Part shown: piece by piece, positions 59,701-64,000 of the stretch | Layout of the letters: each line of letters starts with the position of its first letter | Position numbering within the stretch: the first letter of the stretch is position 1 | NCBI GenBank assembly: GCA_964019695.1 | Contig: OZ026520.1 | Location: 94,651,824 to 94,715,823 of the forward strand | DNA length: 64,000 bases | Reading direction: 5' to 3' | Source of the DNA: Loripinus fragilis | Taxonomy: Eukaryota > Mollusca > Bivalvia > Lucinida > Lucinidae | The notes under the pieces: model-generated | Database searches by the model: none | What the model saw: the letters and a program-made list of their open reading frames with translations, nothing else | Told to the model about the DNA's origin: nothing | Program-made: the position numbers and the translations under genes

Positions 59701-62700
59701 TTCTTTTGAGTACTCAGAACATGTTTTGGTCGAGAAATAAGAAAATTAATTTTCTGTTACAAACTCTTATCCAAAGGTCTGATAACATTATGGGCTCCTA
59801 TCAGCCCACCAGGGAAACGCCATTCAATGGAGTTTCCCTGGAGGGCTTATGGTGGCCCTCCTTTATATGCTTACTGGAATAAAATCAGAGAAGCAACTTG
59901 TATTATGATTTAAGCTGGTATTTTGAGCTATCAGGGGTACATTTAATCAGAGTTGACAAATTTTATCTAGAAACTTACTTTGGCTCTGGGATCATGGTGA
60001 AATGAACACTCCTGGTGTCTTGACCTGCAGTAGCCTTGGGGTCCACAAGATGTCTCAGGTTCTGGTACATATGTTCTGTTATATATGGGATAAGTGGAGC
60101 CTGCAATGTACATAATGGTTGACAGGCCTCCAGATAATAGTGCGTATTGTAAAACTATTTTCTTTATTTCTCATCAAAAACATATGTAGTGGGTACTCAA
60201 AAGAACCGTCTCAATGAGACGGTTCTTTTGAGCACCCAAAACACATGTTAAAATTGATGGGTAAGAAAATAATTACAATTTTACGCTAATAAAATTTCCT
60301 TATCTGGACCAATGGTTGAGTTATGGCTAAATATTTTACGTACTACACTCCTCCCCATTTTTTATCCTGCTAACCTGCAGCATTCCAGTTGTAAGCATGT
60401 TTTTTCTATCAGAGTGGAAAACAATGTGGATCCTGATCAGATTCTCGATGACCTCATTTAATAAAAAAACACTGCGGACATGATGTAAATTCCCTCAAAA
60501 CATGTGAGGTAAAAAAATTAAATACACAATTGTTTTTGCAAATACACAATTGATGATAATCACGTGGGGTAAACACCCAGTTAACCTGAAACCTTATCTG
60601 GAGCTCTGAAATTAATCTATCATATGACATCCCATCTGGGACTGATATAATGCCATGTATTAAATCGCTAAATCATTGTTGAATTACATATTTTGGTAAT
60701 GTTATGAAATCCTATCCATAATGCCCATTACTGGGCTATTAGGCAATTTAGTGCATTTAATATAAGCCAAAATCTTAGGGTTTTCTATGTGATTTCAAAT
60801 TTATTTAAGTGTCAAATGATAAAATCTAATACTTGTGCTCATGTATTATTGAATGTATTTAACTCATTGCGAAAAAGTGATAAAATGGTCAGCAGAGCCT
60901 CCCATTTTATCTCTTTACCTCAACTTGTTTAATAAATCATTAGTACATGAGTACTCATGTAAGATCCTCTTTTCTTTGCTTATATGGAGTTAAAATCAAA
61001 TTGTTGATAGCTCAAAAGAAAATACAGGTTGTATGGATGCTTTTAGTTAGCAAGAGGGAGGACTTAACAATGATATTTACATATCAACTTACCATGACCT
61101 TTGACATTGAGAAAAGCACATTGAACAATGACCACAAGGCATGTTCACAATCTTCTGCTCCACCGTCACCCTGGCAATATAATAAAACAGGATTAATAAT
61201 TTTTCATATGAAATTATCACGAGTGTAAGATTCTGTTTATCATATGACCTTTTAAATGCAGTTTTATCGCCTTAAAACTTTGTTTATTTCCATGAAAATT
61301 TGCATTGTTGTAACGGACATTGTCATGACATTACTTGTTCCCGCTGAAAGTGTTATGTAATGTGTGGTCATAATATCATTTATGACATGACATTATCCAC
61401 TGAATAACAGTTATGTCATGTGATAAATAATGCTACCACAATGATAGAGCTCAAGATCATAGTAACAGTGCATTTATTGATGTGTAAGCTACATTTACTG
61501 AATTCAATGTAATGAGATCAATATGTGTATAAATTTTTAAAAATCCTTTACCACTTCTAAAAACAGACTTGATCCAGATAAGATTCTGATGAAGAGAGCT
61601 GATTAGAATCCATATCCATAATGAAATTGCAACACTGGGCCAGCAAATAATTAACATGGAATACCAAGTCTAACATGTTTTTTAAAGGAGCAAAAGTAAT
61701 CAAAATGTCATCTGCTGATAATTTATTGCTAGTGATTAAAGGATTAGACAGACAAACCTTCAATCTTTTCCTGTTCATTCTCACATACCAGTTGGTCAAC
61801 TGATCAACAAACTTCACCAATTTAGGCATCACAGTATAGAGTCGGTAGGCTGAAACAGTCATAAAGTGAGATATGTCAAACCTCTGAAATTTTAACAAAA
61901 CAGTGTTAAGAAAAGCTAAGGCTATGCAGCTACCATAGCTGTTGTCTAGGTACATGGTTCCTTTATAAAACTGTCTCTTTATAACACTGTTTACTTATAA
62001 CATAGTCCACTAAATACAGTATAACCTCGAAAGTTCAAGCGCCAAATTTTAGACATACTCCCTTATTCGAAAAAAATTTGGGACACACTTGATTCAGACA
62101 AGAGGAACAATTTATAAACTATTTGAATATAAGTCTATAAAAACTTACGTTTTTGGTGCGTAAAAGAAACGTCTCCCTGAGACATTTCTTTTATGCACCA
62201 ACAATGAATGTTTGAAATGTAAACACTGACTTATAATAATCATTTTGGGAGGTTATATATATTTTTAAGTCTAACTCCCTATAATTCAAACTTTCAATTC
62301 TTCGAAATAAAACCTCTAATCCCTAGGACTTCCATGTTTACGAGATCTGGAGATGATGACGAAGTGTCCGTGGACACACTCTGTGCAATGTTAGGAGTGC
62401 AGGAGGTGACAGCAGCTCTCCGCACTAGGCGTCTGAGATGGTTTGGACACGTTGCACACTCCTCTTCATGCATAAACTCAATCACAAGTATGACGATTCC
62501 TAGTGCCGGAAGAAAAGGGAGACCTAAAAAGACCTGGTCTGAGCGTGTTAAGGCTGACATGAAAATGTGCAGCCTTGGCAGCATCGATCCACTGAACAGA
62601 GAGACGTAGGGGTTGGGTGTTAGACACTCTAGCCACCTGCTGCCTACCCCAGTACCTGGGTCACCCGCAGCAGTAGAAAAACAAACTCAGGATCAAGTCA

Positions 62701-64000
62701 AAGTCAAGTGGCTGTATAGTGAACATATAAAAGCACTGCACTGTACAGCTGTTAACAATAGAGCTGCAACAAGCTGATTTAGGTTAAACATCAATCAAGT
62801 AAACAAAACCAAAGATTTCACTGAGCCTAATTAGTAGTGGATATAAGTTACCTTGCATTTCTTGTCGTACATATTTTATGAGTGACTGCGTAAATGACAA
62901 GATCCATCGGTCCATGTAGTTTTCCGAGGTCTCAGGCTTGTTAGGGTCATACACTAGCTTCATCCCATCTTCCTAGACTCAGAAAAACACAAAGCAATAT
63001 TGAACTTTGTCCAAATAAACTTAAATTACAGAGATAATATCAGTCTTAATGCAAGAAAACCTGACTTTGTTTCATGTGAAAAACAACGGTGCAGACCAGC
63101 CTGCGCATATGCTCAGTCTGGTCAGCACCGTGTTTTTCACTCAGTGCAAAGTGTAATATTTAAGCTTGCTTCATACAGTATTTCATAATTCTATCTAGTC
63201 TCTGTAGCTGTTTGAGCAATGAACTTTTCGCTTACCTTGAAGACAGGTTTTCTCACAACAAGTCCAGTTTGTGACAAAATAAATCAGACTCGCAGGTATA
63301 AGCCAAGACTGATAGGTATAGCTCCATATAAGGGGGATATTGAGAATATTTTTTTTCTTTTTTTTTTTATATAACAAGATATGTCACAGTAATGTGATAA
63401 ATGCCAACAAAGGTATGGGTCATGCATGCAACACATTTGTGGAGAGGTATTTGACAACGCTGGACAGGCCACGGTCACAGTGACCAAGAATGTATCCACA
63501 CACAAAATTTGGGATTCCTACCTCATATAATATAGGTGATATGCTTTGGACAAGATTTTTCTAGATCTTTGGCCAGAGGTCAAGGTCACAGTGACCCAGA
63601 ATTAAAACATGGCACTCTGAGACCCCAAGATGTGTCCACATACCAAATTTGGAATTCCTACCTCAAATAATATAGGAGGTATACTCCTGACACATTTATT
63701 CAAGAACTGAGGCAAGAGGTCAAGGTCACAGAGACCTGAAAGCAATATGTGACTCTCCACCCCCCCCCCCCCACCCCCTCCACTGCCTCAATAATATAAA
63801 TGATATAAGAGATATGATCCAGACATGATTTTAGAGGTCAAGGTCAAGTGATCCAGAAACAGTATGTGACACTCAGCAGCCCCAAAATGTTTTTACAAAC
63901 CAAATTTGGGATTTGATAAGCTAATGTCTAGCATGAATGTGAGAAACTTACCCTCTCAAGTCTTTCAACATTCTGCATAAGAAATCTGTAGGCATTGTAC
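38622..64000 (-). CDS. IARS1: Cytoplasmic isoleucyl-tRNA synthetase, C-terminal 613 codons in 14 exons (5' part off the right edge)
   Basis: The enzyme charges tRNA-Ile with isoleucine in the cytosol. In animals it sits in the multi-synthetase complex. I assembled 14 exons by reading the minus strand: each has GT donor and AG acceptor sites, phases agree at every junction, and the joined frame ends in a TGA at 38622-38624. Family landmarks in order are DRWILSF and YVRMNRKRLK (anticodon-binding helical domain), YPLKEVV, AEPDHRVLGEKLKG, DVSPDQSMLDEG with NRIQKLRKK, and then two ubiquitin-like C-terminal repeats, each with a LLLENPxG signature. The HIGH and KMSKS catalytic motifs should lie past 64000. 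Introns are packed with MITEs, SINEs and tandem repeats. No frameshift or stop interrupts the assembled frame, so the gene looks functional. The gene is tail to tail with RPL29. Exon limits come from splice consensus and recalled family conservation; no transcript was available. Confidence 0.96.
38889..39062. repeat. MITE family M6, TA-flanked
   Basis: 174 bp between TA dinucleotides, with TIR CAGTAAAACCTGTCTTAAG. Tc1/mariner-type by its TA flanks. It lies about 140 bp from the last IARS1 exon. Confidence 0.85.
39325..39710. repeat. M4 MITE, copy with a 170-bp insertion
   Basis: The left arm is interrupted by about 39397-39565, a repeat also seen at 27820-27970 (CCCATATCAATGAGTCC to TTGCATCCCAGAGAC), flanked by ATCAAG on both sides. 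Confidence 0.75.
39838..40430 (-). mobile_element. 3' tail of the YLDD retroelement, 5'-truncated copy
   Basis: Same landmarks as 50890-51480, including the full stretch to GGGCCCGACAAACAGCC and TCTGAAGTCCGACCCAC. Confidence 0.8.
40690..40865. repeat. Inverted-repeat MITE family M3, copy
   Basis: AAGGATTGAAATTCATATTT and its complement form long arms around TAGCTATTTTAACAAG. Confidence 0.85.
41215..41345. repeat. M1 hairpin MITE, copy in IARS1 intron
   Basis: AAAACATATGTTGTGAGTAC and the shortened GAACCGTATTGAGAGGGTTC core. Confidence 0.75.
41388..41625. repeat. M2 MITE, copy in IARS1 intron
   Basis: Complete, with the perfect AATGCCAACAATTGTTGGCA centre, about 90 bp downstream of an IARS1 exon. 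Confidence 0.85.
41717..41986 (-). CDS. IARS1: IARS1 exon (second ubiquitin-like repeat)
   Basis: 270 bp, 90 codons, phase 0, starting IQSVFGLRGRRVQVY and including FANVEYKG and LLLENPRGESL, which parallel the repeat in the exon before it. Acceptor TTTCAG, donor GTAAAA. Confidence 0.92.
42429..42546. repeat. Hairpin element in IARS1 intron
   Basis: Inner stem CGTGAAGCCCTCGAAGGCTT with complement and outer arms GAAATGTTCATG / CATGAACATTCC. Confidence 0.8.
43552..43791 (-). CDS. IARS1: IARS1 exon (first ubiquitin-like repeat)
   Basis: 240 bp, 80 codons, phase 0, starting LKSYKLEMTL. It contains FVNVKLCG and VLLENPQGQN, the signature of the C-terminal ubiquitin-like repeats. Acceptor GACAG, donor GTAGGC. 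Confidence 0.92.
43857..44061. repeat. M6 MITE, diverged copy with extra hairpin
   Basis: TIR CAGTAACTCCTGTCTTAAACG, TA flanks; an added GAATGCTCCACAGGGAGCATTC hairpin sits in the middle. Confidence 0.75.
44200..44413. repeat. MITE family M8, TA-flanked
   Basis: 214 bp, TIR CTGTAAATTCGGAA / reverse near AAATTTACAG, TA on both sides. Confidence 0.75.
44590..44790. repeat. M7 MITE, copy in IARS1 intron
   Basis: TIR ACATGGGTGAAAGTTTTC and AACTTTCACCCATGT. Confidence 0.8.
45115..45260. repeat. M1 hairpin MITE, copy with one arm deleted
   Basis: Left arm stops at GGGTGCTCATTGAGACGGTTC, so the hairpin is lost. Confidence 0.75.
45590..45655. repeat. M9 covarying hairpin, example copy
   Basis: Outer arms AAGCAAACAGTGTGGACC and complement; inner stem AGACTGCTACTATAGGAGCA. 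Confidence 0.85.
45766..45933 (-). CDS. IARS1: IARS1 exon
   Basis: 168 bp, 56 codons from AGLVPSDNITVYYQ to TLVKEATQ, phase 0, including the conserved KPYPV stretch. Acceptor TTTCAG, donor GTTAGT. Confidence 0.93.
46018..46200. repeat. M3 MITE, copy in IARS1 intron
   Basis: Same arms (AAGGATTGAAATTCATATTT, TGCACTGGATGACGAAA) with a different loop. Confidence 0.85.
46539..46750. repeat. M4 MITE, copy just before an IARS1 exon
   Basis: Ends within 10 bp of the exon at 46760-46855, on the donor side. Confidence 0.8.
46760..46855 (-). CDS. IARS1: IARS1 exon
   Basis: 96 bp, 32 codons from VLVLVDVSPDQSMLDEG to NRIQKLRKK, phase 0. This is one of the most conserved C-terminal blocks of the family. 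Acceptor TTGCAG, donor GTATTA. Confidence 0.95.
46936..46986 (+). repeat. Repeat family M11, left part (interrupted by the exon-capture element)
   Basis: CCTTTCCCTCATGAATATTC and CTCCACCCACTATGAA match the uninterrupted copy at 49540-49790; it continues at 48100-48290. Confidence 0.8.
46987..48099. mobile_element. TIR element in an IARS1 intron carrying an IARS1 exon fragment
   Basis: 1,113 bp. The ends start ACTGCTCAA and share 24 of 27 bp in inverted orientation up to AGCACGGAT. It is flanked by ATAA (46983-46986 and 48100-48103). Removing the element and one ATAA leaves a 27-bp junction that aligns gap-free with a related repeat at about 49588-49614. No transposase is encoded. Inside are the 105-bp exon copy and a short plus-strand open frame at 47528-47659. 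Superfamily unassigned. Confidence 0.85.
47716..47820 (-). pseudogene. Captured IARS1 exon fragment
   Basis: 105 bp matching 49311-49415 with three substitutions and no gaps. Both edges fall inside the exon, so no intron came along. In the gene's orientation it lies in a short open frame that begins TFDSNVKQNVLNAEKM and passes into EEVEKFQEKGEITKSGF before a stop after DRSKG. Two of the three changes are silent; one makes Ser into Arg. Confidence 0.92.
48184..48256. repeat. M9 covarying hairpin, example copy
   Basis: Outer arms AGCAAACAAAGCAGGTCCTG and complement; inner stem GGCAGCTCTTACATGAGCTG. Family described under findings. Confidence 0.85.
48846..48910. repeat. M9 covarying hairpin, example copy
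   Basis: Outer arms AGTGTAGACTCTGATG and complement; inner stem AAATGCAGCATTATGCTGCA. Confidence 0.85.
49005..49205 (+). mobile_element. SINE-A in an IARS1 intron
   Basis: Starts GGGAGCGCAGTGGCTCAG, has GGGTTCAAGACTCATTGG as box B region, and ends with a CAAAC-rich tail. Confidence 0.85.
49273..49443 (-). CDS. IARS1: IARS1 exon (source of the fragment copied at 47716-47820)
   Basis: 171 bp, 57 codons from ATEIIRSLTDEEVEKFQ to YDAHSDKQ, phase 0. Bases 49311-49415 recur almost unchanged in the next intron downstream, inside a TIR element. Confidence 0.94.
49540..49790 (+). repeat. Repeat family M11, uninterrupted copy
   Basis: AACCCTTTCCTTCATGAATA start, then a GACCCTGATGAGGCAGCTC hairpin region and AAATGGTTAAGG end. 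Confidence 0.75.
50565..50670 (-). mobile_element. SINE-A fragment, reversed
   Basis: GGTCTTCCTGGGTTGAACCAG and a decayed box B region (GTGGCTTGAACCACATG) on the plus strand. Confidence 0.65.
50890..51480 (-). mobile_element. 3' tail of the YLDD retroelement
   Basis: Directly downstream of the RT fragment. Recurrent landmarks are ACCGCCTTGGAACGGTCAGT, GGAGGGCTTAAACC and GATCAGGAATCGATACAATC at the 3' end. The same tail without coding sequence recurs at 3618-4105, 6491-7075, 28925-29420 and 39838-40430. Confidence 0.8.
51430..52200 (-). pseudogene. YLDD reverse transcriptase fragment, Penelope-like candidate
   Basis: Minus-strand pieces read FNTTSRYLDDILNINNVYF (YLDD catalytic box, near 52116-52135), AAFLDLHLSISNDIVSTKIY, GVYISQLIRFARASSYITDF, KLRKTFSKFY and TACLVVNPIKVGNFAFLFN. 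FLDL..I..Y.K and the SQLIRFAR block recall Penelope-like elements; I am not certain of the class. Frames shift at about 51945 and 51690, so it is broken. Its 3' UTR follows at 50890-51480. Confidence 0.65.
52348..52464 (-). CDS. IARS1: IARS1 exon
   Basis: 117 bp, 39 codons from ELNVKKLTCTNN to GEKLKGQFKQ, phase 0, including HHVAEPDHRVLG. Acceptor TTTCAG, donor GTATGT. Confidence 0.93.
53045..53849. repeat. 190-bp tandem array in IARS1 intron
   Basis: ACTCCTTCATGCATATGTTC recurs at about 53045, 53235, 53425, 53614 and 53805, a period of 189-190 bp. Confidence 0.9.
53850..54480. repeat. 320-bp tandem duplication adjoining the 190-bp array
   Basis: Two units (53850-54169, 54170-54480), each beginning with part of the 190-bp unit and ending in ACGGACGGACGG and a CACACACG run. 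Followed by two copies of AAACAAAGTTTGCGGGGGG. Confidence 0.9.
54985..55146. repeat. Inverted-repeat element in IARS1 intron
   Basis: ATTCAAAATTTTCATTTGGG and complement, about 58-bp arms. Confidence 0.8.
55552..55635 (-). CDS. IARS1: IARS1 exon
   Basis: 84 bp, 28 codons from YPLKEVVAISNDP to SLESYILE, phase 0. The donor region is GTAGGTAG; the first GT is used because it keeps the conserved E followed by ELNVKK. Confidence 0.92.
55995..56097 (-). CDS. IARS1: IARS1 exon
   Basis: 103 bp: one base completing a split codon, then ESFIEEDIERAVSCMQSVIE through RDRNTLPLK. It ends in phase 0 at a GTAAAT donor. Acceptor TTTCAG. Confidence 0.93.
56180..57640. repeat. Degenerate repeat block in IARS1 intron
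   Basis: GGCCCTGAATTGCTCACCTGA at the left and CACAATAGCTCACTATGATC / CTTAGGTGAGCT at the right. A unit of about 155 bp with TTTTGGTAGAGGGCA and CCAGTGGTTCA is repeated near 56300, 56460 and 56610. Confidence 0.6.
58405..58535. repeat. M5 MITE, partial copy in IARS1 intron
   Basis: CAGCAAAGCCTCAGACCAGCC through GAGCCTTTGCTAGTCGCTTG. Confidence 0.75.
59600..59780. repeat. M1 hairpin MITE, copy in IARS1 intron
   Basis: GCTCAAGAGCACTGTCTCATT / GAGACGGTTCTTTTGAGTACT stem with full flanks. Confidence 0.8.
59979..60100 (-). CDS. IARS1: IARS1 exon
   Basis: 122 bp, starting APLIPYITEHMYQNLRHLVD and ending PEP plus two bases. It is in phase with the next exon, whose first base completes an Asn codon. 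Acceptor TTGCAG, donor GTAAGT. Confidence 0.93.
60145..60300. repeat. M1 hairpin MITE, copy in IARS1 intron
   Basis: AAAAGAACCGTCTCAATGAG and its complement form a near-perfect stem. Confidence 0.85.
61093..61170 (-). CDS. IARS1: IARS1 exon
   Basis: 78 bp, 26 codons from GDGGAEDCEHAL to FSMSKVM, phase 0 at both ends, with GCCAG acceptor and GTAAGT donor. Confidence 0.92.
61758..61849 (-). CDS. IARS1: IARS1 exon
   Basis: 92 bp. The two leading bases complete an Ala codon with the previous exon, then YRLYTVMPKL through YVRMNRKRLK, the anticodon-binding signature. The acceptor TTTCAG at 61850-61855 is chosen because it keeps phase. The open frame runs on upstream to another AG at 61884, but that site would break the frame. 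Confidence 0.93.
62140..62220. repeat. M1-like hairpin, diverged
   Basis: TGGTGCGTAAAAGAAACGTC / GACATTTCTTTTATGCACCA stem. Confidence 0.65.
62334..62640 (+). pseudogene. LINE ORF2 C-terminal fragment in an IARS1 intron
   Basis: 92 codons with RRLRWFGHVAHS and GRKGRPKKTWSERVKADM, the well-known end of RTE/related LINE ORF2 proteins. The 5' part is missing. Confidence 0.75.
62852..62972 (-). CDS. IARS1: IARS1 exon
   Basis: 121 bp, 40 codons plus one base, starting EDGMKLVYDP and including MDRWILSFTQSLI, which is strongly conserved in the family. The acceptor is CTAG and the donor is GTAACT. It ends in phase 1, which fixes the acceptor of the next exon. Confidence 0.93.
63475..63915. repeat. 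Degenerate tandem repeat, about 130-150 bp unit
   Basis: AGAGGTCAAGGTCACAGTGAC, ACCAAATTTGGAATTCC and TAATATAGG recur three times up to the last IARS1 exon; contains a poly-C run near 63760. Confidence 0.75.
63952..64000 (-). CDS. IARS1: IARS1 exon (partial, first in window)
   Basis: Reads YNAYRFLMQNVERLER after one leading base and ends in phase 0 at a GTAAGT donor (ACTTAC on plus, 63946-63951). It corresponds to the segment just after the KMSKS-bearing core. The window edge cuts it. Confidence 0.9.

Noticed and set aside
61850..61883. Upstream extension of the IARS1 exon (RFDISHFMTVS)
   Set aside because: An AG exists at 61884-61885, but using it breaks phase with the exon at 62852-62972 and departs from the conserved AYRLYT junction.
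63226..63290. Possible extra IARS1 exon ending TCTTCAAG before GTAAGC
   Set aside because: The exons at 63952 and 62972 already join in phase 0 with conserved sequence; no convincing acceptor or family match here.

Overview
The window is nuclear DNA from an animal, most likely a lophotrochozoan and probably a bivalve mollusc. It holds two spliced housekeeping genes with short exons and long AT-rich introns. It is also full of palindromic MITEs, tRNA-headed SINEs, LINE and YLDD-type reverse transcriptase fragments, and DNA transposons with clear target-site duplications (TSDs). The species cannot be fixed by reading alone.

Layout: 1-9.6 kb is repeat-rich DNA with two decayed LINE fragments and 3' tails of a YLDD retroelement. 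9.7-12.6 kb is a non-autonomous Mutator-like element (MULE-2) with a 9-bp TSD. 14.9-25.5 kb is a three-level nest. A MULE (MULE-1, TSD TATTTCGGG) holds a long-TIR element (TSD ATAAA), which holds a pogo-like transposon (TSD TA) with an intact-looking 639-residue transposase. MULE-1 encodes a SWIM zinc finger, a Ulp1-type cysteine protease and a PHD-like finger, with one in-frame TAA between the SWIM and protease parts. An intact copy of the host repeat hit by MULE-1, and by MULE-2 as well, lies at 26.7-27.2 kb.

28.5-32.8 kb carries RPL29 (ribosomal protein eL29) on the plus strand: three tiny coding exons, 57 residues. 32.8-38.6 kb is MITE-filled intergenic DNA. From 38.6 kb to the right edge, the minus strand carries the last 14 coding exons (613 codons) of cytoplasmic isoleucyl-tRNA synthetase, IARS1. 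The two genes are tail to tail. The catalytic core of IARS1 lies beyond the window.

The most notable observation is inside IARS1. A 1,113-bp element with 27-bp TIRs and a 4-bp TSD lies in one intron and carries a 105-bp fragment of another exon of the same gene at 102/105 identity. Other points of interest are the nested transposons, the SWIM/Ulp1/PHD coding set, and a hairpin family whose inner stems differ between copies but stay self-complementary within each copy.
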